Source: Kineosporia mesophila (GTDB lineage: Bacteria > Actinomycetota > Actinomycetes > Actinomycetales > Kineosporiaceae). Taken from it: a stretch of DNA of 64,000 nucleotides. Below, piece by piece: positions 43,661-51,783 of this stretch (its first letter is position 1; each line of letters opens with the position of its first letter). The stretch covers positions 124,001 through 188,000 of the forward strand of contig NZ_JAJOMA010000016.1 of the NCBI RefSeq assembly GCF_021129235.1, given 5' to 3'. The notes beneath the pieces were generated by a model that saw only the letters and a program-made list of their open reading frames with translations, was not told the DNA's origin and searched no databases. The position numbers and the translations under genes were made by a program.

Positions 43661-44662
43661 ATGACCACCCCCGCACCGGTACTCCTGGAACCCCCACCCA
43701 GGGCCGAGAGCCGGCTCTCCCCCCGGGCCGCGTTCGTCGTGCGACGTCTGGGACGCCTTCTGATCTCGCTGGCCCTGGTCGTCGTGGGCACCTTCCTGAT
43801 CGTGCACCTGGTTCCCGGAGACCCGGTGCGGGCCGCCCTCGGCAACAGCGCCACCCCTGAGCTGGCCGAGCGCACCCGGGTCGAGCTCGGTCTCGACCAG
43901 TCGCTGCCGCAGCAGTTCGCCGGCTACCTCGGCGGCCTGCTGCGGGGCGACCTGGGTGAGTCCCTGCAGTCCCACCGGCCGGTGGGAGACGTTCTTGGAC
44001 AGCGCTTCCCGGTCACCCTGACGCTGGCCGGGACGGCCTTCGCCGTCGCCGTGCTCGGAGCCCTCCCGATCGGCACGGCGACGGCGATCTCGGCCCGCGG
44101 AGGCCGGCACCGCATCCTCGACCTGGCCGTCTCCTGGGTCATCGGCATCCTGCTGGCCGTACCCGGCTTCCTGCTCGCGGTCGGCCTGATCGCCCTGTTC
44201 AGCATCAGCTGGGGCCTGCTACCGGCCGCCGGCTGGGGCGATCCACCACACACGGTGCTGCCGGTGCTGGCCCTGGGCCTCGGCTCGATGGCCTACCTGG
44301 CCCAGATCGTGCACGTCGAGATGCTGCGGGTGCTGGACGAGCCCTACCTGACCACGGCCCGGAGCAAGCGACTGCCCGCCCACCTGCTCTACCTGCGGCA
44401 CGCCGTGCCCAACATGGTGACCTCCGCCCTGACCGCCGGCGGGCTCGTGCTCAGCGGGCTGGTGGCCGGAACCGTGCTGATCGAGTCGGTCTTCGCCGTT
44501 CCCGGACTGGGCAACACCATCGTTTCCTCGATCTCCGCGAAGGACTACCCGATGATCCAGGGCGTCGTGCTCGTCTACGCCCTGCTGGTGCTGGTATTGA
44601 ATCTGGCCGTCGATCTGGTCCTGCTGGCCCTCGACCCGCGCTCCGCGCTCCTGGAGGGCTGA
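43661..44662 (+). CDS. Peptide-type ABC transporter permease (DppB-like), second system
   Basis: 333 residues with six membrane helices. GTFLIVHLVPGDPVRAALG is the typical DppB N-terminal stretch, and the ending AGTVLIESVFAVPGLGNTIVSSI is diagnostic. The EAA-loop region (LTTARSKRLPAHLLYLRHAVPNMVTSALTAGGLV) is present. The stop codon overlaps the start of the fused subunit by one base (TGATG). Confidence 0.94.
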   Translation: MTTPAPVLLEPPPRAESRLSPRAAFVVRRLGRLLISLALVVVGTFLIVHLVPGDPVRAALGNSATPELAERTRVELGLDQSLPQQFAGYLGGLLRGDLGESLQSHRPVGDVLGQRFPVTLTLAGTAFAVAVLGALPIGTATAISARGGRHRILDLAVSWVIGILLAVPGFLLAVGLIALFSISWGLLPAAGWGDPPHTVLPVLALGLGSMAYLAQIVHVEMLRVLDEPYLTTARSKRLPAHLLYLRHAVPNMVTSALTAGGLVLSGLVAGTVLIESVFAVPGLGNTIVSSISAKDYPMIQGVVLVYALLVLVLNLAVDLVLLALDPRSALLEG

Positions 44663-46374
44663 TGAACCCGGCTCTGCGGCAACGTCTCACCAGCCCTCGT
44701 GGCCTGGTCACCACGGCCGGGGCCCTGGTCCTGCTCGCCCTGGTCGTGCTCGGGCCGATGATCTGGGGCGATCGGGCCACCACCACCGCGGTGGCCGACC
44801 GGCTGGCCGGGCCGGGCGCCGGTCATCTCTTCGGCACCGACGAACTCGGCCGCGACATCCTGGCCCGCACGCTCGTCGCCACCCGCACGTCCGTCCTGAT
44901 CGCCCTGGGCGCCACCGCGATCTCGGTGCTGGGCGGCGTGCTGCTCGGGCTCGCGGCCACCGTGCTCCCCCGCCCGGTGCGCCGCCTGCTGGCCGGCCTG
45001 ATCGACATCCTGCTGGCCTTCCCCTGGCTGCTGCTCGCCCTGTTCTTCTCCGCGATCTGGGGCGCCGGCACTGTGAGCGCCATGCTGGCCGTGGGTTTCG
45101 CCGGCATCCCGACCTTCGCCCGGCTCGGTCACACCCTGGCCGCCTCGGTGATGGGCCGCGACTACATCCGCGCCGCCCAGATCTCCGGGCTCGGCCCGGT
45201 CTCGATCGTGGCGCGCCACGTCGTCCCCAACATCCTGCCGCCCCTGACGGTGAACGCCACCGTGATGGCGGCCTCGGCCCTGCTCTCGTTCGCGGGCCTG
45301 TCCTTCCTCGGGCTCGGCGTGCAGCCGCCCTCCTACGACTGGGGCCGGCTCTTCCAGGAGGGTTTCGCCCGGATCTACGTCAACCCGGTGGCGGCCCTCG
45401 GCCCCGGTCTCGCGATCGTGCTCACCTGCCTGGTGTTCACCCAGCTCGGGGAGCTCTACAACCAGTCCGGGCGGAGGCCTTCCATCGTCAGGCGCAAGGC
45501 CGGCGCCCCACCGGCCACGCAGGACGGCGGGCCGGTGGCGCAGATCGAGGACCTGCACGTCGCCTTCCCCGACGCGAGCGGCCGGCTCGTGGAACGCGTC
45601 CGTGGTGTGTCGTTCTCCATCCAGGCGGGCGAGACCATCGGCATCGTGGGCGAGTCCGGGTCGGGCAAGTCGGTGACGTCGATGGCGCTGGCCGGGCTGC
45701 TCGACCCCACGGCCTCGGTCACCGCCCGCACCCTGACCTTTCGCGGTATCGACATGACCGCACCGTTGACCCGCACGTCCCGCGGCGTACTCGGCACCGA
45801 ACTGGCGATGGTGTTCCAGGACCCGCTGACCTCGCTGAACCCCTCCCTCACGGTCGGGCGGCAGCTCACCGAGGTGGCGCAGGTGCACGGCGGGGCGAGC
45901 CGGGCCCAGGCCCGCGACCGGGCGGTGACGGCTCTGACCTCGGTCGGCATCCCCGAACCGGAACGCCGGGTGAAGCAGCTGCCGCACGAGCTCTCCGGCG
46001 GCATGCGGCAGCGGGTGATGATCGGGATGGGCCTGATGGCCCGGCCGAAACTGCTGCTGGCCGACGAGCCCACCACCGCGCTCGACGTCACGGTGCAGCG
46101 GCAGGTGCTCTCGGTGCTGCGGCGCACCCAGCGCCGCAGCGGGGCCGCGATCCTGCTCGTCTCCCACGACATCGCCCTGATCAGCGGTTTCTGCGACCGC
46201 ATCCTGGTGATGCGCAACGGTGAGGTGGTCGAGACCCTGGCGGCCGCCGACCTGCACGAGGCCCGGCATCCCTACACGCGGGCCCTGATCGCCTGCGTAC
46301 CCGACATGACCTCCGACCGCAGCCGGCCCCTGCCGGTGATCGGCGACGAACTTCCCGAGGAGGTGCCGTCGTGA
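44662..46374 (+). CDS. Fused peptide-type ABC permease and ATP-binding protein (DppC-DppD), second system
   Basis: 570 residues. The permease half (about 1-265) has GTDELGRDILARTLVATRTSVLIA and the EAA-loop (AAQISGLGPVSIVARHVVPNILPPLTV). The ATPase half (about 290-560) has GESGSGKSVTSMAL, FQDPLTSLNPSLTVG, ELSGGMRQRVMIGMGL, LLADEPTTALD and VSHDIALIS. It lacks the C-terminal Cys cluster of the other fused protein. The start and stop overlap neighbours by 1 and 4 bases. Continuous frame, so a true fusion. Confidence 0.94.
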   Translation: MNPALRQRLTSPRGLVTTAGALVLLALVVLGPMIWGDRATTTAVADRLAGPGAGHLFGTDELGRDILARTLVATRTSVLIALGATAISVLGGVLLGLAATVLPRPVRRLLAGLIDILLAFPWLLLALFFSAIWGAGTVSAMLAVGFAGIPTFARLGHTLAASVMGRDYIRAAQISGLGPVSIVARHVVPNILPPLTVNATVMAASALLSFAGLSFLGLGVQPPSYDWGRLFQEGFARIYVNPVAALGPGLAIVLTCLVFTQLGELYNQSGRRPSIVRRKAGAPPATQDGGPVAQIEDLHVAFPDASGRLVERVRGVSFSIQAGETIGIVGESGSGKSVTSMALAGLLDPTASVTARTLTFRGIDMTAPLTRTSRGVLGTELAMVFQDPLTSLNPSLTVGRQLTEVAQVHGGASRAQARDRAVTALTSVGIPEPERRVKQLPHELSGGMRQRVMIGMGLMARPKLLLADEPTTALDVTVQRQVLSVLRRTQRRSGAAILLVSHDIALISGFCDRILVMRNGEVVETLAAADLHEARHPYTRALIACVPDMTSDRSRPLPVIGDELPEEVPS

Positions 46375-47138
46375 GCACGCTGGAGTTCACCGGGCTCCAT
46401 GTCCGCTACGGACACGGGCGACGGGCCCACCTGGCCGTGAACGACGTCCATCTGCAGGTACCTTCCGGGACCACCGTAGGACTGGTGGGCGAGTCCGGAT
46501 CAGGCAAGTCGTCGGTCGCCGCGGCGGCCGTCGGGCTGGTGCCCAGCACCGGATCGATCACCCTCGACGGGGCCGAGATCACCCGGCAGACCCGGCGGCG
46601 CGTGCAGATGGTGTTCCAGGACCCGTTCTCGGCGCTCGACCCGCGGATGGCGGTCGGCGCCTCGATCGCCGAGGCCACCCGGGCCACCGGGCGGCGCTGG
46701 TCGTCGGCGGCCAGGCGGCAGCGCGTGGGTGAGCTGATGGAGCGGGTGCACATCGACCCGTCCCGGGCCGGAGAACTGCCGTGGCAGTTCTCCGGAGGTC
46801 AGCGCCAGCGCATCACCATCGCCCGGGCGCTGGCCGCCGAGCCCGCCGTGCTGATCGCCGACGAGATCACCTCGGCCCTCGACGCCTCGGTGCAGGGCGT
46901 GGTGCTCAACCTGATCCGCGAGTTGCAGGCCGAGCTGCATCTCACGGTGCTGTTCATCTCACACAACCTGGCCGTCGTGCGCTACGTCAGCGACAGTCTG
47001 TACGTGATGCGCCGGGGCCGGGTGGTCGAATCGGGGGCCACCGACACCGTGCTGGGTGCTCCGAAAGATCCCTACACGGCCGAGCTTCTGGCTTCGATAC
47101 CGGTACTCGGCCAAGAGTTCCGTCTGGAGGACAACTGA
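46371..47138 (+). CDS. Peptide-type ABC transporter ATP-binding protein (DppF-like), second system
   Basis: 255 residues. Walker A GESGSGKSSVAAAAV, FQDPFSALDPRMAVG, FSGGQRQRITIARALA, VLIADEITSALD (Glu-Ile in place of the common Glu-Pro) and ISHNLAVV are present. The Walker B variant still keeps the catalytic Glu. It lacks the oligopeptide C-terminal domain and so is shorter than DppF of the leftward system. GTG start overlaps the previous stop; its own stop overlaps the amidohydrolase start. Confidence 0.93.
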   Translation: MSTLEFTGLHVRYGHGRRAHLAVNDVHLQVPSGTTVGLVGESGSGKSSVAAAAVGLVPSTGSITLDGAEITRQTRRRVQMVFQDPFSALDPRMAVGASIAEATRATGRRWSSAARRQRVGELMERVHIDPSRAGELPWQFSGGQRQRITIARALAAEPAVLIADEITSALDASVQGVVLNLIRELQAELHLTVLFISHNLAVVRYVSDSLYVMRRGRVVESGATDTVLGAPKDPYTAELLASIPVLGQEFRLEDN

Positions 47139-48619
47139 TGTCGAAGGGTCTGGTTCTGCGGGAGGCCCGGCTGCCCGGGTCGACGGGGGTCGCGGACGTG
47201 GTGCTGCTCGGCGGGAAGATCCACGCCCTGCTGCCTGCGGGAGATCCCCTGCCTGAGGACGTCGTCGAGCCCCTGGAGGAGGTGCGTCTCGACGGTCGCC
47301 GGCTGGGACCGGGCCTGTGGGACGCGCACGTGCACTTCACCCAGTGGGTGAAGGCCCGCCGCCGGCTGGACCTCTCCAGCACCCTCAGCGCCGAGCACGC
47401 CCTGACCGTGGTCACGCAGGCCCTCGCGGCCCGCCCCGACGACGGCACGGCGCTGGTCGGCTACGGGTTCCGCGACGGTCTGTGGCCGCACCCGCCGAGC
47501 CTGGCGGCGCTCGACGCGGTGGCCCCGGACCGCCCGGTCATCCTGGTCAGCGGCGACCTGCACTGCGGCTGGGTGAACACGCCGGCAGCCGGTCGGCTGG
47601 GCGTCACGCCCGACGAGTTCGGGCTGGTCCGCGAGACCGAGTGGATCAACGCCAACCACGCGATGGTGCTGGAGACCGCTCCCGACGTCACCCACTACCG
47701 GGAAGCAGCGGACGACGCGGCCCGCCGGGGTGTCGTCGGGATCGTGGACTTCGAGAGTGCCGACAACGTGGTGGAGTGGCCCGCCCGGGTGGCCGCCGGG
47801 GTCAGCGCCCTGCGCGTGCAGGTCTCGGTCTGGCCGGACCGGTTCCCCGGAGCCGTGGCCGCCGGTCTTCACACCGGCGACGTGCTCGACCCGGAGGGCC
47901 TCATCACCTTCGGCCGCCTCAAGGTGGTCGTCGACGGCTCGCTGAACACCCGCACCGCCCTGTGCCACGACCCGTACCCGGGCCTCGACCCGGCCCACCC
48001 GCACGCCTGCGGGGTGCAGAGCGTCTCCCCGGCGGAGCTTCGAGGCCTGCTGGAGACCGCGTACGGCAACGGCATCAAGGCCGCTGTGCACGCCATCGGT
48101 GACCAGGCCAACCAGCAGGTACTGGACGAGTTCGAGCGCCTCGGTGTGCCCGGCACGATCGAGCACGCGCAGCTGGTGAGCGCGGACGACTTCGAGAGAT
48201 TCGGCCGGCTCGGCCTGGTCGCCAGCGTGCAGCCGGAACACGCCATGGACGACCGGGACGTCGCCGACCACCACTGGGAAGGGCGCACCGGAAGGGCTTT
48301 CGCGTTCCGTTCGCTGCTCGACGGCGGTGCGGAGCTGCACCTGGGCTCGGACGCCCCGGTGGCCCCGCTCGACCCCTGGCTGGCGATCTCCGCCGCCACC
48401 GGCCGCAGCCGCGACGGCCGCGAGCCCTGGCACCCGGAGCAGAACATCCCGGTCTCCGTGGCCCTCGACGCCAGCACCCGCACGCGCGTCGCCGTGGGCG
48501 AGCCGGCCGACCTGATCGTGCTCGATCACGACCCGACCACCCTGTCCCCCGAGAAGCTACGCGAACTACCCGTCGCCGGAACTCTTCTCGGTGGGCGCTG
48601 GACCTGGAGAGATTTCTGA
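47138..48619 (+). CDS. YtcJ-like amidohydrolase
   Basis: Metal-dependent hydrolase of the amidohydrolase superfamily, 493 residues. The first metal-binding HxH is in GPGLWDAHVHFTQW (about 60-70). Later metal ligands fit KVVVDGSLNTRTA (usual place of the ligand lysine/glutamate), VHAIGDQANQQVLDEF, GTIEHAQLV and LGSDAPVAPLDPW. The C-terminal strand EPADLIVLDHDP closes the beta-sandwich. Members cleave amides, often cyclic or N-substituted. Coupled to both neighbours by 1-base overlaps (TGATG), so it belongs to the same operon. Confidence 0.92.
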   Translation: MSKGLVLREARLPGSTGVADVVLLGGKIHALLPAGDPLPEDVVEPLEEVRLDGRRLGPGLWDAHVHFTQWVKARRRLDLSSTLSAEHALTVVTQALAARPDDGTALVGYGFRDGLWPHPPSLAALDAVAPDRPVILVSGDLHCGWVNTPAAGRLGVTPDEFGLVRETEWINANHAMVLETAPDVTHYREAADDAARRGVVGIVDFESADNVVEWPARVAAGVSALRVQVSVWPDRFPGAVAAGLHTGDVLDPEGLITFGRLKVVVDGSLNTRTALCHDPYPGLDPAHPHACGVQSVSPAELRGLLETAYGNGIKAAVHAIGDQANQQVLDEFERLGVPGTIEHAQLVSADDFERFGRLGLVASVQPEHAMDDRDVADHHWEGRTGRAFAFRSLLDGGAELHLGSDAPVAPLDPWLAISAATGRSRDGREPWHPEQNIPVSVALDASTRTRVAVGEPADLIVLDHDPTTLSPEKLRELPVAGTLLGGRWTWRDF

Positions 48620-49278
48620 TGCTCGACACCCCCGCCTACGCCCTGGCCGACGAGGGGGAGGTGCGGAACCTGATCCGCACCTCCCCCTGGGCCACGTTGG
48701 TGAGCGCCACCCCCGGTGGCCTCATCGCCTCGCACTACCCGTTCCTGCTGGACGAGACCGCCTCCGGCATCGTGCTTCTGAGCCATGTCGGGGCCGACGA
48801 CGCGGCGCTGCACGAGCTCGGTCAACACGAGACGCTGGTCATCTTCGAGGGTCCCAACGGCTACGTCTCGCCCAGTTGGTACGGCCGGCCGACCGGTGTG
48901 CCCACCTGGAACTACGCGGCCGTGCACGTCTACGGCCGCCCCCGCATCCTGTCGGCTCACCGCAACCTGGAGGTACTGGAGCGCCTCGTCGACCACTTCG
49001 AAGACCCGCTGCCCAACCCGTTCCGCATGCGCGGCACGCTGGAGAACTCCGCCTACGCCGACCGCATCTCGGTCGGCACCACCGGATTCGCCCTGCCCGT
49101 CGACCGTTTCGTGGGCAAGGAGAAAATGAGCCAGGACAAGCCCGGTGAGGTGGTGGCCCGCATCATCGAGACGCTGCGGCAGCCCGGCCCCTACCGCAAT
49201 CCGGCCCTGGCCGACCGGATGGCCGGAGTCAACAGTGCCCTGCGGAATACCCATAGGGGGTATCCGGTTACTCCCTGA
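48619..49278 (+). CDS. PaiB-like FMN-binding protein (negative regulator family)
   Basis: 219 residues with the split-barrel flavin-binding fold of the PaiB family: VRNLIRTSPWATLVSATPGGLIASHYPFLLD, then ARGxH-like LLSHVGADDA, and the signature YVSPSWYGRPTGVPTWNYAAVHVYGRP. PaiB of Bacillus was first described as a repressor of sporulation and protease genes; many members may be oxidases or sensors. It closes the rightward operon. The last 11 codons contain a palindrome (49247-49263) that looks like an operator for the next gene. Confidence 0.9.
   Translation: MLDTPAYALADEGEVRNLIRTSPWATLVSATPGGLIASHYPFLLDETASGIVLLSHVGADDAALHELGQHETLVIFEGPNGYVSPSWYGRPTGVPTWNYAAVHVYGRPRILSAHRNLEVLERLVDHFEDPLPNPFRMRGTLENSAYADRISVGTTGFALPVDRFVGKEKMSQDKPGEVVARIIETLRQPGPYRNPALADRMAGVNSALRNTHRGYPVTP
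49247..49263 (+). promoter_or_regulatory. CsoR-like copper operator candidate
   Basis: ATACCC-5 bases-GGGTAT is a perfect 6-bp inverted repeat with a G-rich centre, the pattern bound by CsoR/RcnR-type metal sensors (consensus near TACCC..GGGTA). It lies inside the 3' end of the paiB-like coding sequence, 42 bases before the DUF4396 start. No CsoR gene is in this window. Confidence 0.6.
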
Positions 49279-49304
49279 GGAAACCTCAGGGAAGGAAACA
49301 GCGC

Positions 49305-49778
49305 ATGGAGCACACCGGCCACTCGGATCACGGGGCGATGGATACGGGCTGGCGGGCGGCGGTGCAGGCGACGCTGCACTGTCTGACCGGGTGTGCCATC
49401 GGTGAGGTGCTGGGCATGGTCGTCGGGACCGCGTTCGGGCTGCACAACGCCGCGACCGTGGTGCTCTCGATCGTGCTGGCGTTCGTCTTCGGGTACTCGC
49501 TGACGATGCGGGGTGTGCTGCGGGCCGGTGTCGCCCTGAGCACGGCCTTCACCGTCGCGCTGGCCTCGGACACGGTGTCGATCGCGGTGATGGAGGTCGC
49601 CGACAACGCGACCGTGCTCGCCATCCCCGGGGCGATGGACGCGGGGCTGAGCAGCGTGCTCTTCTGGCTGTCCCTGGTGATCTCCCTGGTCATCGCGTTC
49701 GTGGTGACCACCCCCGTCAACCATTGGCTGATCGGGCGGGGCCGGGGCCACGCGGTCGTGCACCAGTACCACAACTGA
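49305..49778 (+). CDS. DUF4396 family membrane protein
   Basis: 157 residues. A His-rich start (MEHTGHSDHGAMDTGW) precedes four hydrophobic segments. TLHCLTGCAIGEVLGMVVGT contains the conserved Cys pair in the first helix, and SVLFWLSLVISLVIAFVVTTPVNHWLIGRGRGHAVVHQYHN ends the protein. Family function is unknown; the His/Cys content and genomic links suggest metal handling. A 9-bp palindrome with an AAA loop (49272-49292) lies just before the ribosome-binding site GGAAGGA. A CsoR-like operator is upstream and a perfect terminator downstream. Confidence 0.88.
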   Translation: MEHTGHSDHGAMDTGWRAAVQATLHCLTGCAIGEVLGMVVGTAFGLHNAATVVLSIVLAFVFGYSLTMRGVLRAGVALSTAFTVALASDTVSIAVMEVADNATVLAIPGAMDAGLSSVLFWLSLVISLVIAFVVTTPVNHWLIGRGRGHAVVHQYHN

Positions 49779-49781
49779 TGG

Positions 49782-49819
49782 CGGACGTCCTCCCGCCCGA
49801 GCGGGAGGACGTCCGTTTT
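49782..49819. terminator. Perfect 15-bp hairpin terminator between convergent DUF4396 and DUF305 genes
   Basis: CGGACGTCCTCCCGC (49782-49796) pairs without mismatch with 49801-49815, closing a CCGA loop. TTTT follows rightward; it can serve both strands. Confidence 0.9.
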
Positions 49820-49820
49820 C

Positions 49821-50378
49821 TCAGAGAGACGTGTCCAGCAATTTCTGCATCTCGTCGATCTCGGCGGTCTGGCCCTGGATGATCGCCTCGGCGAGGGTCT
49901 CGATCGCGGGGCTGCTGCCCTCGTCGAGCACGGTCTCGGACATGGCCACCGCGCCCTGGTGGTGCTGGATCATCATTTCCGTCCACTCGCGGTCGAACGT
50001 GGCGCCTTGGGCGTTCTCCAGTTCGATCATCTGGGCGGCGGTCATCATGCCCGAGCCCTCGTGACTCATCCCCACCATGTCGTGGACGTGACCGGTGGCC
50101 GTCGGGACAGGCTGACTCCACCCTTTGAGAAGACCTGACATCTGAACGATCTCGGGATCCTGGGCGGCCTTGATCTGCTCGGCCAGCTTCCTGACCGGTG
50201 CACTCTGGGCCTTGTCGAGCGCCAGGTCGGCCATCGTCAGGGCCTGACCGTGATGCGGGATCATGCCGGTCGCGAATTCCACGTCGGCGCGGGTGTGATC
50301 GGCGGCCGCGGTACTCGTGCCGGCACATCCGGTGAGCACGAGAACGGCCAGGGCCACGGAGAACTTGCTGGTGCGCAT
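49821..50378 (-). CDS. DUF305 family lipoprotein
   Basis: 185 residues from ATG at 50378, with a lipobox LVLTGC (Cys about 18). The DUF305 fold has both His/Met signatures: ATGMIPHHGQALTMADLAL and MMIQHHQGAVAMSETVL. A His/Met loop lies between (GHVHDMVGMSHEGSGMM). Copper-binding CopM is a family member, so periplasm-side copper binding is a fair inference. Downstream of the DUF6153 gene by 59 bases on the same strand, probably one operon. This is the second DUF305 gene in the window; the other (14592-15356) is larger and membrane-anchored. Confidence 0.92.
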   Translation of the reverse strand: MRTSKFSVALAVLVLTGCAGTSTAAADHTRADVEFATGMIPHHGQALTMADLALDKAQSAPVRKLAEQIKAAQDPEIVQMSGLLKGWSQPVPTATGHVHDMVGMSHEGSGMMTAAQMIELENAQGATFDREWTEMMIQHHQGAVAMSETVLDEGSSPAIETLAEAIIQGQTAEIDEMQKLLDTSL

Positions 50379-50437
50379 GCTGAAGAAACCCTTCGTATCA
50401 GAGCGGTTCGAGTCGTCGGCGAGCGGGCAAGCGCGAC

Positions 50438-50803
50438 TCAGGTCCGGCTGATACAGAGTTCGGTCAGTGACGGGGGCGGTCTTCGGTGCCGTCCGATGAA
50501 GGACGAGGTGGTCACGCAGTTGTTCGTAGGCCCTTCGCGGAACACACGTCGACGGAGAAGGGCCAGCCCCAGAAGCAGCAGCACGAACGCGACGGCGCCG
50601 CTCAGGACAGCCTGGCACATCGTCGTCATCTCGTGCTGATCGTGATCAGGTGCTGGGGTTCGCTCGTGCTCCAGATGGATGACGCCGGTCTGCGGGTGGT
50701 CACCGTGGCCGCCCATGGCTAAGGCATGCATGGCAAGGAGGCCCGCCAGCACCGTGATCATGGCGGCGAGCACGACCAGGCGTCTCCCCTCGGTACGGCG
50801 CAC
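50438..50803 (-). CDS. DUF6153-like small membrane protein with His-rich loop
   Basis: 121 residues from GTG at 50803. Two membrane helices (about 8-30 and 73-93) flank an external loop rich in potential metal ligands (GGHGDHPQ, HLEHE, DHDQHEMTTMC). This is the layout of DUF6153 proteins, which in actinomycetes often sit beside DUF305 genes. Function unproven; metal binding is inferred. It leads the pair with the DUF305 lipoprotein. Confidence 0.78.
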   Translation of the reverse strand: MRRTEGRRLVVLAAMITVLAGLLAMHALAMGGHGDHPQTGVIHLEHERTPAPDHDQHEMTTMCQAVLSGAVAFVLLLLGLALLRRRVFREGPTNNCVTTSSFIGRHRRPPPSLTELCISRT

Positions 50804-50829
50804 ACCGTCACGGTAGTGAGGCGTGCTCC

Positions 50830-51144
50830 CGGGATTCCACGGTCGTAAGTACCGACCTCGAGGGGCTGATTGCCCGACCGGACCAGCGCGGCCCGGCAGC
50901 ACCTCTCGCTCGACCGGACGTCGACATCCGCGTCCTCCCCTCGCCCTCCGGCGCCCACGGCGGCGGTAACGGGGAGTTCAAGATTCTCCGTTTTCCGGAA
51001 GGATCGAACGAGCCACCTCTGTTCTACGGCGAGGGTTACCTCGGAGGGCAGTACAGCGCTGCGCCCGAGGTGGTCGCGGACTCCGAGGAGAGGTACGCGG
51101 CGATCGAGAGCAGTTCCGTACCGATCAAGGAACACCTGCGATGA
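50830..51144 (+). pseudogene. 5'-truncated XRE-family regulator, DUF5753 C-terminal part only
   Basis: An open frame ending at TGA 51142-51144 encodes the C-terminal end of a DUF5753 (Scr1-type) regulator: RPDVDIRVLPSPSGAHGGG, GEFKILRFPEGS, PLFYGEGYLGGQY. The HTH domain and most of DUF5753 (roughly the first 200 residues) are missing; upstream sequence is unrelated and there is no credible start codon. Its stop overlaps the ATG of the DUF397 gene, the usual arrangement for this gene pair, so the break is at the 5' side only. Left end approximate. Confidence 0.75.
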
Positions 51145-51311
51145 CCAGCAACAACACCCCGTGGATCAAAGCCAGCGCCAGCACCGGTGACTGCGTCGAG
51201 ATGCGGCGCCATGACGGCCTGGTCGAGGTGCGGGACACCAAGGACCAGGGCGCCGGCCCGGTCCTGCGCTCGGCTCAAGGCGGCTTCGCGGTGTGGCTGG
51301 CGGGCGCCTAG
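51141..51311 (+). CDS. DUF397 family small protein
   Basis: 56 residues: TPWIKASASTGDCVEMRR, then VEVRDTKDQGAGPVLRS, then GGFAVWLAGA. This is the complete DUF397 pattern (W-x-K-S-S, C-V-E, V-R-D-S-K-D, G-P-V-L). DUF397 proteins pair with DUF5753/XRE regulators in actinomycetes, as in the BldB/WhiJ-type systems, and can act as a small antagonist. Here the regulator is truncated, so the gene may be an orphan. ATG overlaps the fragment's stop (ATGA). Confidence 0.85.
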   Translation: MTSNNTPWIKASASTGDCVEMRRHDGLVEVRDTKDQGAGPVLRSAQGGFAVWLAGA

Positions 51312-51536
51312 GATGGGGAGTTCGATCGCTTGGCCGGGCGGGAACGGGGCTGACTCCAGCTCGCGCAACGCGCAATCCCTGCTTCAGCGGCGGTTGTCCT
51401 TGGGTCACCGGCCTCAGAGGTCAGAGTCACTCAGCGCCTCGGACGATGTGACCTTGGACGCCCGATCGGACTTGCTCTCGCCCTGAGCTGACCCTGCGAT
51501 AGCCTATGTCCTGCCGGTCGTCCTTGGACGGCCTAC

Positions 51537-51609
51537 GCCCTCGTAGCTCAGGGGATAGAGCATCGGTTTCCTAAACCGTGTGTCGGAGGTTCGAATCCTC
51601 TCGGGGGCA
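51537..51609 (+). tRNA. tRNA-Arg (anticodon CCT)
   Basis: Full cloverleaf: acceptor GCCCTCG pairs with CGGGGGC (one G-T), D stem GCTC/GAGC, anticodon loop TTCCTAA giving CCT, and T arm GGAGG-TTCGAAT-CCTCT. 3' CCA is not encoded. Reads the AGG codon. tRNA-Arg(CCT) genes are frequent attachment sites of integrative elements; I did not see a second copy of its 3' end further right in the window. Confidence 0.95.
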
Positions 51610-51783
51610 CCCTTGGTCGGGCCGGAATTTAGGCCTTGACCAGCAGGTCATGCCACTGCCTACATCTCAGGCGTTTCCCCCGATCCGGGGTATCTGCCCA
51701 GGCCAGGGACCGATCTTGCCCCTGCCCGGCCTTGAGCCGCGGGAACACTACCGACATTCTCACCTAATCTCACGAGGGTGAGG

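Noticed and set aside
49272-49292. 9-bp palindrome with AAA loop before DUF4396, considered as a terminator of the preceding operon
   Set aside because: It has no T-run and lies against the next ribosome-binding site, so it is noted with DUF4396 as a possible translation control rather than a terminator.
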